64,000 nt of DNA from assembly GCA_021018815.1 (NCBI GenBank), contig JAITYX010000030.1:6471501-6535500 (forward strand), read 5' to 3'. This stretch comes from Talinum fruticosum. Lineage: Eukaryota > Streptophyta > Magnoliopsida > Caryophyllales > Talinaceae. Shown here one piece after another: positions 47,177-60,079 of the stretch. Under the pieces are notes generated by a model. It saw nothing but the letters and a program-made list of their open reading frames with translations. It did no database searches and had not been told where the DNA came from. The translations under genes and the position numbers were made by a program. Within the stretch, counting starts at the first letter, position 1, and each line of letters starts with the position of its first letter.

Positions 47177-48042
47177 AAAATAAGTTTCGTCCTCGAAACT
47201 TGCAAATTAGATGATGCTTGAATGGAAGAACAACCTTAGGTAGTTAATGGTATACATAATCCCAAAATTATAGTATGTAAGACCTTATGGATACTCATGA
47301 GATTGTTAGCAGGGTATTATGCTTAATCCTTAATCATCTTATATAGGTGGCTAGGTTCTTGCTCTCATGCCTATGAGGTTTGTAGTATCAATATAATTTC
47401 TTCATCGCATATCTTATTGGCTAACCCAAGTAGTCGGGTAACCACCGGTATCCGATATTGATCTTGTCTTTAACCCTATGTGTGATTACCTCAACATCAA
47501 GTTGCCACCTTCTTCTCCTTAACTCAATTGCATACTTAAATGTTTTCTCCGAACATACTCTTTACATGATGAACATACTTTTCTTTCTTGCTAATGTACC
47601 TCAAATGGACAAATACCATCTATTACTTCTATTCGTCTAACTCGTAAACTTAGTATTGGTTAACCTAAAGAAGTCTTGGAACTTATAAGGTACTATTTCT
47701 TCTTTTCGATTATTATGAATGTCTTCCAAAGTAGAGTACTTGATCGAAGTGTCTCCCAATTGTCTTTCAACTTCCATAATCTGGTAACGTTTGGTATTAC
47801 CCTAAGATTGTAACTTCCCAAGATTAGGTGGTAACTCTCTTCCAGTTTATGGTTGCTAAAGTCCTTCCTATAAAGAAATGGGCATTTACCACTTTGCCCT
47901 TGAGAGACCTGTCGGACTCATCGGGTTGACTAATAATACAAGGATTTTGGGTTAGTTAGTGCATAAAGTAAATAAGGTAAGCAATCTAGATTTCAGAATA
48001 AGAGTTCTACGGTGTACCTATCTTGGTCGTGCTTCTTTTCAT

Positions 48043-49169
48043 TTATAAACAATACTCGGCTTGGATGGGCGGGATTAGCTCGTGCCGACTACGTGCGTGG
48101 ATTGGGTATGGACCTTGTCGTCCCTTCGTCCACAACCTTTTGCCTTTTTGGACAATTAGATACTCGGTGTTTAATGCTCCACACCAAATGCACTTGTTCG
48201 TTTCCATCCTACAATCCGTTGTGGAATGATTGATCCGACCACATTTCCCACATGGTTCCGGATTAGTGGGGTTTTTGTTTTGGTTGGGATTGGTCTTCGC
48301 GTTGTTCCTATTCTGATTCCGGCTTCCTTGGTCATCCCACTTCTTTTTAGAATTTCCCATGCTATAAACCCCGAGTTCGGTTTTTATCCTTTCTACTTCA
48401 GCAGCCCTTTCATATAACTCCTAGGTAGTCTTAATTGGTTGCCCAGCTAGTTGGTGTCGTATAAACAGGGCCAATCCTTCTTCGTACCTCAGCATTTTTA
48501 TTCTTTCGGTAGCCACAAATTCTTGGAACCGGGCCAGCTCATTGAACTTAGCAAGTGTATTGCATTACTCGTTATATTTTCTCGTCATCTTTAGTTCTAA
48601 GAATTCCTTCTCCTTTTACGTTGAACTGGGACAGGGTAAAATCTAGCCCTAAGTTCTTCCGAAATTTGAGCCATGTGAACTCGGGCCCTTGGCATTTTTC
48701 CTTAATTATACTCCAAGATATATCCATTTTTCCGGACAGATAGAAGGTTCCTATATCCACCTTTTATCCTCACGGACCTCTATAACTCGTGAAAATTTTC
48801 TCCAAATTCCTAATCCAGTCCTCCAATTCTACTCGGATCGATTTTTTCAGTATATATTCTAGGGTTCCTCTTGGCCACTCTATCTGCCCACTTTTCTATA
48901 TTGTTGGAGGGTTCCGCTGAGGCCGTAGGTATCCTTTGTAATAACTCTTGGATAAGGTTTCCCCAGTACATAGGGTTGGTAAAGTTTTGTGAGTTTGAAT
49001 GGATATGGGCAGTAAATTGGATTTGGCTGCTTTCTTGCAGTGAGTTAGCAGAGACTTCATTAAGGTCGATGGCTGGTTCTCCTCTTCTTTCTCCCCGATC
49101 ACCATTCCTTCTTTGGTGGTTATACGTAACTTGTGACATTCTACAAAACAAACAAATTTTCTTTATCAT
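48043..49169 (-). pseudogene. gag remnant of the Ty3-type element
   Basis: Minus-strand pieces in order: MSQVTYNHQRRNGDRGERRG and IEKWADRVAKRNPRIYTEK (49139-48810), then VDIGTFYLSGKMDISWSIIK and LKFRKNLGLDFTLSQFNVKG (48760-48610), and finally GNSKKKWDDQGSRNQN with the zinc knuckle CGKCGRINHSTTDC, a proper C-X2-C-X4-H-X4-C (48360-48043). This is the usual layout of a retrotransposon gag domain followed by a nucleocapsid knuckle. Stops and frame changes near 48810 and 48570 make it non-functional as it stands. It is the only recognisable coding region in the element. Confidence 0.85.
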
Positions 49170-49413
49170 ATTTGTTCATCCTAAACTATCATTGTTATAT
49201 TTTAAACTTACTTTACAAGAAACTTATATGCTAAAACAAAATCTAATTATAATATGTTAGGATTTATGTACAATAATTTACAAAATGTACCTTGTACTTA
49301 CAATCCTAAATTCCTTTATCTAGGTTCAAAAAATGTCATAGACGATTGGTTATATATACAATTTTCCTATATCATATCTATACAAAACTTAACTACCGAT
49401 CCAATTATCTTGG

Positions 49414-49857
49414 TCATGTTGGACCTACTACGGAAAATTTTAGATAGGACCAACTAATGGCCCCCATGAGGGTCATAATTTGAGTCACTAGAGTCCTCCT
49501 CTTCGAATCCGAGCTGATATATATGACCTCCGCTTTTGGCTCCTCCGGATCTTCTTCCTCTTCCTCCGTCTCTACCATCACCACCTCGGGTGACTCGGGG
49601 ACATCTACTAGTACGTGGATACTGTCGGAACTATCTCGAAGGAGGAGGAGCCGAAAGTGGTGATCCCGTCTCCTCTTCCCGCTCAGGCGAAGATGGTGGC
49701 GGTGATGCCACCGGTGGAGGTAGTGGAAATAATTCAGGGTAGAAGGAGGGAATACCCCGAGATGAGGCCCCCATGTGCTCGAACCACTCACGCATGTATA
49801 ACTCATGAGTAATAATGGCCCATCCGCCCGGGCCTTAGAATTTGATCCAATCTGCAC
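49414..49857 (-). CDS. Open frame upstream of gag with an acidic C-terminal half
   Basis: A 147-codon minus-strand frame whose middle and end read VPESPEVVMVETEEEEEDPE and PKAEVIYISSDSKRR. Acidic, Ser-rich segments of this kind occur ahead of gag in some large plant Ty3 elements, but I cannot assign a function. It may be the remnant of a longer frame. Confidence 0.4.
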   Translation of the reverse strand: MQIGSNSKARADGPLLLMSYTCVSGSSTWGPHLGVFPPSTLNYFHYLHRWHHRHHLRLSGKRRRDHHFRLLLLRDSSDSIHVLVDVPESPEVVMVETEEEEEDPEEPKAEVIYISSDSKRRTLVTQIMTLMGAISWSYLKFSVVGPT

Positions 49858-50295
49858 CTAGGTCGGCCGTAACCGAAAAATACTCATAGTGATGCCTAAA
49901 ATGCACCCATGGTTCCATGGGTGGTAAAGTGTATAGCAGACAGTGAGCTCGTACTAACGAGCTATGGAAAACCGAGTATGGATCCTACATATGGTGATGC
50001 ATGCGAGTCCGTAGCTGGGTCGGATGGTTGTCTAAGAGAGTTCCCGGTTGCATAACCAGGGCATACGGATCTATAGGTGCACCGTGGTGTGCCATCTAAA
50101 ACAATCAAAATAAAAAAATTAGCTTGTAGGTTAATTATAAAACAAATACATAACTTCATAGGTTTAGTTATAAGGTCAAAAGTTAGTTTATGCTAACATG
50201 GAACTTCAGTTATATGCTAAGCATTTAATAGTTACATTCCTTACCTAACTTGATCGATACGACTCCTATGGCTCACGAGAATTTCTTATACCTAG

Positions 50296-50307
50296 GCTAT
50301 CATACCA
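50296..50307 (-). other. Primer-binding site of the Ty3-type element
   Basis: Three bases inside the right LTR, the minus strand reads TGGTATGATAGCC, close to the initiator-Met tRNA type TGGTATCAGAGCC. This fixes the right repeat as the 5' LTR and the minus strand as sense. Confidence 0.7.
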
Positions 50308-50310
50308 CTT

Positions 50311-52105
50311 CGTAACACCCCAACCTATAATCACCGGTTTTTAGACTAAATAAGCTGCTAGCCGATGATTAGCGCAGCGGAAAGGAAGGTCGGGAGTCGT
50401 TACCGCCGCCCTTGTCCGTGAACAGGGCAAGGCTTGGTTCGATAAGGTTAAGAATGTAAATCTAACTTAAGGATAGGCAATTAATAAAAGGTACAACTGA
50501 AACTTATGAATATTTACAAACCGTAGTAACAACATGACTCTTGATTGACGGACAACGTTCCTAATCACTAAATCAACCAACGAGTCCTACTACGAGCCGC
50601 TACGTCCGAATATGCACATCTTGGTACTTCGAAAATTTCCTAAAACAAAACAAGGAAATATTTTTGCAAAGTGAGTCGAAACTTAATACGCTCATTATTA
50701 TGCAAGTAAAATATAAGTTAGAAAGCTTGGGGTTGAGCACGTGCATTTCAATTCATTTCATAAATGAGGGAGAGAGAATAACTTAAAACGATTGCTAATT
50801 GATTATCCGTGTGGTTACCCTTGCGATCATCGGATTTCCCTAAATGTGTACACACCCGGACCGATCGGGAAGTCTAGTTGGTGCGGTGCGGTTACGGTGT
50901 GCCGACTTTGAGCAATGGTGAAGTATCAATGGGCGGGTCCACTTTTATATGGCAAATATTGTTGGCAAATGATTCTTTGTTGGTTGTTAATGGCGGCCAT
51001 ATCCACCCTTGATTTTTGAATGAAAACTTTAAAGGCATAACCGATGAACGTACTCGATGGTGTTGATGTTACCCTTACTTTTGTACAGGACTCGAACGAA
51101 CGTTGATGATGGCCTTTAAATAGGGTAAATATCAACAATGAGAATTACCTTGCTTGTCTAAATAATGCTAGTTGACAAGATTTACACTTATGTACTTAAT
51201 TTGTTTATGCCTTATATTATTATGATTTATGTACTAAGTCTTTCATTCATGAATGTAAATAGTTTTTAATATGAATTATTTTATAGGGTCTAAACATGCA
51301 TTCTAACCTTCTTAGTTTATGTATTAACTAATTTTACAAGTTATTTATTATTAATCTAACTATGCATTATTTACTATGTGATTACTAGTTTATGTACCAA
51401 TTTTATTAAATATGCATTAAGTTTTAGTCATTTAAACATGCACTCATGCACTATTTTCATGTTATTACTAGTTTATTTACTAATTTCATTACGCATGCTT
51501 TAGGAATTAGTTAGTCATCTTAAGTTTATAGTTAGGTCAATATTTTGTTTATCATTAAACATGCACATAATACCTAATTAATCTTTGGTATATCATTTTC
51601 TTATGAACTAATGTTGTTACTCATGCATTAACATGCTACTTATTTTTACTTAACCTCGCATGTGAAAGTTTAACTGTTCATTATAACTAATTTAAACATG
51701 AATTCCTTTTTATAATGAACTAATTTATCCTTATTATACTATTTTTATTCTTTCTAAAATTATTTAATCACAAAGGTTATTTAAACTAAAACATGCATGC
51801 ATACTTAAATTTTTCTTTTTTTTTACTAATCTTGATTATACTTTCTGTAAATTTCAGATTTTATCTAAGTCATTTAATTTAAATACTAAATTAGGTTAAT
51901 ATAATCTTTAGGGTAAGGGTTTTTACCTAAGGAAGTGAATAAAAGCAAGGATGGTGGTTGTTGGTGGAATCCGGTGGCGGCAGGGTGGTGCTCTAGTGAT
52001 TGGCGGTGCTGCCTGGTGCTCGGTGGTGGCTCTTGGCGGCAGTGGCGGGGGTAGTGGGTGGTGGTGGTTTGGTTTTTTGAGAAGAAGAGACTTTAGGGCA
52101 TAAAG

Positions 52106-52149
<44 letters not shown>

Positions 52150-53336
52150 GTGGTTGCGGTGGTGGCACTAGTGGCTGTATTTGGAGGCTGCAGGTGGAGA
52201 CGGTCCGGTCATCGCCGGCGGTCAAGTGGTGGCTGGTCGTGGGTGGTGGAAGAAAGGAAGGTTTGTTTGGTGGTTTGATGTGTTTGGAGGTTTTGGAGTT
52301 TTGGTTATTTTTGGATGTTTGGTGGGCGGTGGTTGGCCGGTGATCGGTGGTCGGTGGCGTTAGAGGGGCTTGGCCGCCGGAGTGATGCTGGCCGGAGCTT
52401 TTAGGGGGTGGCTGGAGGTGAGAGGGAGAGTATATAAAGGTGAGAAGTGGTGGTGGAAAGTTGGTGAACATGGTGGTTTTGGAGGCGGTTTTCCGGCGAT
52501 CGGGTGACCGGAAGGATGGTCGGAAGGATGCTTTTGGTTATGTGCAATGTGGTGAACATTTATGGTCGATGATGGCTGGCTGATGAGGTCGGTGGTTGGC
52601 TGTGGAAGTGGACGAAGTTGGGTTGATGGCCAGGTGCAGGAGAAGAGAGAAAATTGCCTAAACTAGTTTTGGGCCCAAATTTTCTCGATAATTAAGCCTT
52701 TTTATACTAGATTTCAAGGGTTACCTGTATGGTTTTGCTGTCATTAGCTAAGTTTAGGGTTGCCAAATGTAGCAATGCACATGTAATGGGTGATTTGTCA
52801 ATTAATCAAGAGTGCTTAGTGTTATTTAAGGTGTCAACCCCTTATTTGACCCTAAAACACATCTAATTCCACTAATATTTTTATTATTTATTTTATTATC
52901 ATTAATATTATCAGCTTCCTTATTATTTATTATTGTTATTTTTATTATAATTATTTTTATTAATATTGTTGTTAATTACTAAGATTATTACTTATTTTTA
53001 TCCTATTATTTAGCATTTGTATTACAACTAGGTTATTCTTATTAGTAAGGCTGGTGTTTATATGGGATGTTGATTTAGTTTGTACTTGAAGGCATGCTAG
53101 CTAGATATGTATGCATATATTTATATGTATATATATGTTTATATATTTTTATATATATAAAGTATATTTATAAATATTAGATTTATATTAAATATTTAGG
53201 ATTGAAGGAATTGGGCATGGATTATGTGAATATAAGCATAAATAATATTTTGGGAGTTGATACTTGATGAATTATATTGTAAATATTAGCCATCCATCGT
53301 CGCCGTTTACGTCCGGGTCCTGTAAAAATAATTTCG

Positions 53337-53405
<69 letters not shown>

Positions 53406-53532
53406 CGATACACACACATACACACATATATATATATAATATGACATGAAAATTCTTTGAAATTTAAATGTACGTGCTCATTATTATTGATGGGTTATGT
53501 TAATATGTTATATTTAGGGATGAGTTGTTACA
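50311..53532 (-). repeat. 5' LTR of the Ty3-type element (right copy)
   Basis: Collinear with the left copy along its whole length. It is 88 bp longer, mostly from a longer (GA)n run near 52110-52143 and a longer (TA)n run at 53345-53401. Many of the substitutions between copies are C/T or G/A changes. Confidence 0.9.
53345..53401. repeat. (TA)n microsatellite inside the 5' LTR
   Basis: About 28 TA units, against about 8 at the equivalent place in the other LTR (47051-47071), followed by a CACACA/TATA stretch. Confidence 0.9.
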
Positions 53533-54029
53533 CATGCTAAATAGGATTTAGGGTTTAGGAAAAACTACACTTGTATGCTACTTTTTATACTATTGTGCAA
53601 TTTTCTAGTGCATAATTCAGATTTCAATACTTTGTATAATTGTTAAATTGTATACTACATAGTAGCATGCTCTTTTCTTCTTTGCTCTTTTTTTCTTTGC
53701 TCTTTTCTTCTTTGCTCTTTTTCTTTTTTCTTTTCTCCTAAGAATAATTGCTTGTTGTAATTTACTCCGGCGTGTGCCTATTAAATAAATAGTTGTTGTT
53801 TGTTTTTGTTATTTTGGATGAGGGTCATTATCTCGGAAAAATGTCTACTTTTAAGAAGAAACTCTATCTGCTTTTTTCCAAAATTCTTGATATTTTAAGT
53901 TGTCTCTTAAGGTCTAGAACTAGAATGATTCCTTGGCCTTTTGATTTTGCAACTTTTATTATGATAATTGTGTTATTCAAATAAAACTGTTTTATTCTAA
54001 TTATGTTATTCTAATTAAGTTGTGTTACT

Positions 54030-55480
54030 CTAATTAAGCTGTGACAGTGATAAAAGGGATCCTTTCCAAGTTATAAAGAAGTCGAGGAAACGAACAATGA
54101 TGAACAAGGAAAAGTTGGTACGTAGTAGAGATGATCCAACTCTCTTTGCTCGGTCTAATTTTACAGGCACCATAATTCGGTAGGTGATCACACAACTCGC
54201 TTTATGAGCTATGTTGGTGTGGCATCTCGCACACACGTCAACATCAACTACAAAAGTTGGGGCACGAGTCCCGATTCGATTAAGGAAAACCTTTGGAATG
54301 ATATACAGGTAAATGAATTACATCTTAATTTGGAATTGCAACTTATTGTGAATGGTTAATACTAATGCATGTCATTTTTGTGTTTCAAAAACGTTCATTA
54401 TAGACGTTAAAGAATCAGATATCTCATTGGTGAAACACAAGATCCTAATCTCGGGGGTAGAGAAATTTAGAAACTTCAAGTCTCGCATTGCCGCTATTTG
54501 GGTTTACAAGAGAAGGAATATCAAGGCGTAAGGTAGACCCTAGGAGGTGTACAACTTCATAACCAATGAGGACTAGAAGACTTTTGAAGCATATGTATCC
54601 TATTCGAAATACAAGGTAATTTAACATTTATTCTCTTTTTGTTTGTGTTTAAGTTTTATTTATTGATATTTTTGCTATCTTAAGTACTTGCGTAGGCACG
54701 AGGTGAAGCCAACCGGAATACGATTAAGAGTAATGCGTATCCCCACATGATATCCCGTGGGGATACACGAATATGGAGGAGAAGTTGTACAAATAGAAGC
54801 TTCAACAACTTCAAAGTAGATTTGATGAAGGTGCCATCACGGATCCTTCACGGATCACTATCGAGAGGGACGAGTTATACGTCGAAGGAAGAAAGAAGAA
54901 AGATTGCACATTCACTACGACCAACGTACAATATATTGCGCAACAACTCGTAAGTTTTTTACTATTAATTTATTTATTTTGAGAACTTATCGATTTTAAA
55001 TATATGAATTGCCCAATGATAATTTATTTCCTTCTTACAGGAGTCTTTGTCACGGACATTGACTTTAGAAGTCGCCGACACCACCTAGAGGTGCGACAAG
55101 TTAGCCTTGGCCTTAGATAAAGATAAGCATCTCGGTCGTGTTCGAGCCATCGGTGGGATGGTTCGGATACTTGAGTACTTCGAGGCTAGAAAGAAGCGCC
55201 CATCTCTTCCAGCCAAGCAAATATGGAGGCAATGATGTCCGAAATGGAGTCTCGATTATCCGAGTCCCAAATGGCCGCCCAAGTGCGGTCTCGAGTGGCT
55301 ACACGGACGGAAAAGTTAAAGGCCCAAATGAAGGCCTAGATGGAGTGCCTCATGACGTACTTCACCAACATAGGTATCCCGACACCAAACATGGATGATT
55401 TACATCCATTCTCACCCCGCACACCAGCGAGCGCGAACGTGAGCTCACCCCGTCGATCAATTCGATCTTATGGTTGAGGT
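54030..55480 (+). pseudogene. CACTA Transposase_24-like (Ptta/En/Spm) coding remnant
   Basis: Split exons on the plus strand read YVGVASRTHVNINYKSWGTS and PDSIKENLWNDIQ before a GTAAAT donor at 54310; EKFRNFKSRIAAIWVYKRR near 54460; FITNED and FEAYVSYSKYK before GTAATT near 54616; ARGEANRNTIKSNAYPH with a GGYT-like Gly-rich box near 54700-54780; then GRVRAIGGMVRILEYFEARK near 55135-55193. Order and phrases match the plant Transposase_24-type protein carried by many CACTA elements. Stops and shifts make it a pseudogene. Confidence 0.7.
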
Positions 55481-56075
55481 AATTAAGATTTTTCTACCTA
55501 ATTAGAATCCATGTTTTTATTTTGACTAATTATTGGTGTATACTTATTGAATGAATGGTGTATATAATGTGGTTGTTGTGGAACTCAGGCGTGTGGTCGT
55601 TTAGTAATTAGTTGTAATTTGTTTTTATTATTTCGAATTAGAGCCGTTATCCCGGAAAATGTCTACTTTTAAAGGGAAACTCCGTCCGTTTTTTCCAAGA
55701 TTCTTAGATAGTTTAACTTGTCTCTCAAAGGTTATCCCATGATTCTAATTGTTATGCTAATTCTTATGCAGCCGATGCGAGTGTAAGTCGGCTTCTTCTC
55801 ACCCTCCCATAGATCGGATTGTGATAACGGGTGTTGTTTACCCCATGAAGCTAGGTGTCATCATTTATGGGGCACTCGCTTTTAGTTGATCGGTAAAGGT
55901 GAGTAAGAGAGAAGTTGTGTAAGGGAAAGACAACTATGATTTGCCGATCCAAGTACTCGGACCTCCACACTACTGACGACGCAATCAATAGTTTTGTTCC
56001 TTGGCCCAAGAGTTTTGGTCATCCTCTCTACGGTATTTTATTTGAAAATATACATTTAATCGTTGTTAATATCAC

Positions 56076-56078
<3 letters not shown>

Positions 56079-56153
<75 letters not shown>
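56079..56153. repeat. (TA)n microsatellite in the CACTA element
   Basis: About 37 uninterrupted TA units inside an intron-like part of the Ulp1-type region. Confidence 0.95.
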
Positions 56154-56155
<2 letters not shown>

Positions 56156-56467
56156 CTAATTCTCGTATTATGGTCCTCCCCGAACTAGAATGTCGTGGGA
56201 GATTCGAGAGTGGGAGGCGAGGGCACTCTTATGTCCTCGGTTGGAACCTATTCACGAGTCATCTAATGATTGGTGTTCTCTTCGGAAACTTTTGCGAAGA
56301 TTTTTCCATAAGACGGAACATTCAAAACCAAAGCGTCAAATCACGTGTTTGGGGTCTTAGACAGAACGATGATGACATGGCTATACATGTGTTCTTAGAT
56401 TATATAATGTAATTTCTACGGATGCAAGAGATCAGCCTAACCGCTATTATGCTTGACATTATGTGAG

Positions 56468-56595
<128 letters not shown>

Positions 56596-57480
56596 ATTTA
56601 ATCGTTAGTTTTTATTTCTAACTATATATGTATAATTAATATTTAATAGGTGGCTGCACGAGATAAGAATCAAGTTTGTTCAATTTCTCAATTCTTATGC
56701 CATTCAAACAATAGGACAGGGAACTAAGGACCGATCCGATTTTATCTCGAGACTCATGAAAAAGGTAAAGAAAAAATGTTACTTGACACGGTTTATTGTG
56801 GGGTAAGTGTACAAATAACTTAAATTGAGTTTTAATGGTGTTAATAATTACATATTTATATATGTTATTTATGTTGGTGTAGCGAACAATGGATGCTTGC
56901 TGCCATATATCCGAGCAGCGTCGCGTACTAGCTCGATCCTCCGGGTCATCTCGTGAGGAAAGATATTAAGAAAATGCTCGACTCGTGAGTTCATAACTTA
57001 CTTATTTTATGTTTTTTTGTTAAGTATTCTTTTCAATTATATGTTAATTTGAATTTTATTTTCATCCGATTGAAAAAAATAGTTCTCTCACAATGTATTA
57101 TTATTCGGGAGGTCAAGAATCCCTCATACGAAACCAACCTCATCTGTTTTCCCCGTAAATGTGAAGTTCTCTTACTTAATGTTAAATTAGTTTTCATTTG
57201 AAATTACTTGCTACATAAGTACTAATTAATTCTCTATTTATTGGGGATCTTTGATTTTGTAATACCACAAACAAAAGGGGAACGTGAAGTGTGACTTCTA
57301 TGTTCTTCAAGTACATGAAAAAGATTATGACCCATCTTATTTTCGATGATCACGAATGTATTCCAAAAAGGTACTTGCACTTACACTTGTATTTGTTTAT
57401 GAAAATTTAATTTATATTGTTATGTTTTTTTCAACTTAATTAGTACTTACACTTGACGTAATTATATTACTTTTACAACT

Positions 57481-58610
57481 TAATCCCCCTTCTCTCTCTC
57501 TTTGCCCTTTTCTAAACTAATCGAAAAGGAGGAAATCCCGCATTCGGAAGGAAAAAATTCACCAAAGATTCATCAAAGTATTGATTATCCTAACATTGAA
57601 ATTAAAATCTCACATCCTCATCTTCTTCCCCATAAAGAAATTCACCAAGTATTTTCAAAAATTAAACTTTTAATGATTAGCAAGTATATTAAATAGAGCT
57701 AATCAAAAGTTCAGTTCAATTAGGAATCCATGGAGCCGATGAAACGCGAGAAAATTCCACTCCAATTACAGGAAGTAAGAGAAATTAGGTGCAGATGAAC
57801 CATTATTCAATTACAAGCAAGAGGACCCACAATTATAAAGAGAAACATGGGACAATTAGGAAGAGAAATTATAGCAATTAGGATGGATCATTTCAAATTA
57901 GGAGAGAGAAATTTACAGTAAAGTAAGAGAGAGATTGCAAGTCAAACAACCCAATCCAATTATTCAATGAGCTTTTAAATGGAGCAGAGCAAAAATCAAG
58001 GAGCGCACAATCTTGAGCTAAAGTTTGGGGCTTGCTCAAGCTCCTATTTCACCGATAATATGAAGCCGATAAAACATGTGAAGAAATTGCTTATTGGGTG
58101 GATGAACTTGAGGAATTGTGTATAAAAATTTTATAGAGAGATAGGAGAAAGAAGAGTCATGGAAATTGGTTGAAAAAGGGGATAGAGATTCAGAGGAGAG
58201 CGAAAAAGGATATAAAGGAGAGAGAGAGAGTTAAGTAAGAGAGGAAAATTACTTGAGAAAGGGGATGAGGGATCCGAGAGGAGAGAGAAAGAGTACTTAG
58301 AAGAGAGAGAATTCAGTGACAACCATGAAACTTGTTTGATAAAGGGGAAGAAGTATTAGGAGTAGAGAGAAAGATGCGCTAGAGGAGAGAGATAAGTGAG
58401 AAAAAAATCGGTGAACTTATTTGTAAAAAGCCACGTTTACAACCGCGCGCCGCCGCCGTCACGTCACATCACTACCAATTCCTTTTACCCGTAACTCAGT
58501 GGTGAGATACCCAAAAATATTAGGGTTTAAATTCGGGATGTTGCAGGACCAATTGATATTTTGAAATATTCTCATTAAAAGACCTAAAATTCGAAATTTT
58601 AGAATCCAAT
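57481..58610. repeat. Unassigned purine-rich DNA ending in a terminus related to the 2754-5372 element
   Basis: 58140-58420 is rich in GAGAGA-type purine runs. From about 58480 to 58610 the sequence (CTCAGTGGTGAGATACC, then GACCTAAAATTCG, then TTAGAATCCAA) follows the right arm of the long-TIR element at 5240-5372 in order and spacing. No matching left arm is found, so this is a truncated relative. The left limit is arbitrary. Confidence 0.45.
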
Positions 58611-60079
58611 ATTCCATTTATTAATGTCTTTCCTCCCTAAAAAAGAGGTTACCATCATTTCTTCGCTTAACAATCCAAGTCCACTCTAAATGCTAGCATT
58701 CTATTTGCTATAAAACTTAAATTCAAAATCCATTTAAAAGAAATTATAAGTATTAAATTTATTTTATAATAAAATAAATATTATTTTTTACCGCTTAACA
58801 AAATTTTAGTACTCACGAAGTCCTGAAAGGAGAGTAAAAACTTTAAGCTTTCGAGATAGGAATTGACAAAATAACTCTCACTTTCCCCTTTTTACTCTAT
58901 ATTAATGTAAATTGTTTTCTTGTTTATATCAAAAGTATACACTTCTCAATCAGGTGTTTGCATTATGGTTTTTTTTTAAGCTTAGACACATCCATAATTC
59001 CTTTATTGCTTCAATTAGATATATAATATATTGCATAACACTTCAACTCTTAAAAAATTTATGTGACGTTTAATTGGATATAATGTAATGTAATTAACCT
59101 TGTAAAGATATCATGATTGCATATTATGTTTTAATCATAATTGCATGCGGCTGTTTGATTGTAATACTCTCATACAACCAAACAAAGTAATAAAAATACA
59201 ATTACAAAGTTGTTTTTATTACATGATTTATTACATGCAATCAAATGCTATATTAGCTATTCACATGTTGTAATATGTAGATTTGAATGTCAAGTTTGAC
59301 AATCCATAACACATTTTTGCATTAGTTTGGTTATAATAACGAATAAAGAACATATGCTCACGATCTTCCTATTTATCACGACATAAAACTACAAATATCA
59401 TTTTGGATGTGGATACAAATTGTCTCCCAAGCAATGGGAGAGATTTTAATATATTCATAAGATTAAGAAAATTCAAGGAAATCCCCATGACTTTCTTATA
59501 TAGTAAAATTAAGGATAGTGAGTGCGTGTTCAAAGACAGCAAAACATAGTTGATGAGCAACGGCATATGAAATTATAGAATATTTCTTGTATGCCAACTC
59601 TTAACAATTTTCTAATGAGTATTTAGCAGTCAAGTTTGGTCCATCATTTTGGTGTTAAAAGAGTCAATGATATATTTTACTGAAAGTTTTTCAATTATAA
59701 ATCCAATCAACTATAAAATATCTATAAAGTTTTATTATAAATATGAGAATTATACAGAAACATTAATAAGTGGTGAGAAGCTTGCATTACCACCTCCACA
59801 TTAGGTAAATGATTCTTTACGAAATGTCATCATATCATCAACTAAACATGAATTGATTTGTTCCAAAGTTTATTTTTTTAATAAGAGAATATAAGTGTTA
59901 AATTACTGGAATGATTTTTTAAAAAAGAAATTATATAACAAATATTGTTATTAATAAAAAGAAAAAAAAAGTAACTGGGGGCTGCTAAATTAGAAGGTGT
60001 AGGACGAACCAGTGGGACGTGGTAGAGTGTCTCTCTCTCCAAATCGCATAATCAACGTCGCCGGAAAAGGGCGAAAACC
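58611..60079. other. AT-rich intergenic DNA upstream of BAM8, with one probable MITE
   Basis: About 59062-59251 has inverted ends (GACGTTTAATTGGATATAAT against ATTACATGCAATCAAATGC) and is probably a MITE of about 190 bp. The rest shows no gene. The promoter and leader of BAM8 must lie in the last few hundred bases; a CT-rich stretch (TCTCTCTCTCC near 60030) precedes the ATG. Confidence 0.5.

Larger units (their letters stand above)
44031..53532 (-). mobile_element. Ty3/gypsy-type LTR element with >3-kb LTRs and only gag inside (TR-GAG-like)
   Basis: Two direct repeats, 44031-47164 (3134 bp) and 50311-53532 (3222 bp), enclose a 3146-bp internal region. The element reads leftward: a primer-binding site lies by the right repeat and a polypurine tract by the left, preceded by the phrase AGTTTCGAGGACGAAACTT that commonly precedes the 3' LTR of plant Ty3 elements. 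Inside, gag is recognisable but protease, RT, RNase H and integrase are not, and 3.1 kb is too short for a full set. This matches the non-autonomous TR-GAG type. The flanks CATGT (44025-44029) and CATGC (53533-53537) suggest a decayed target duplication. Confidence 0.85.

Noticed and set aside
59515..59530. GATAGTGAGTG as the missing right end of the CACTA element
   Set aside because: It lacks the TTTTTGTGGTAGTG sequence expected from the left terminus and has no subterminal repeats.
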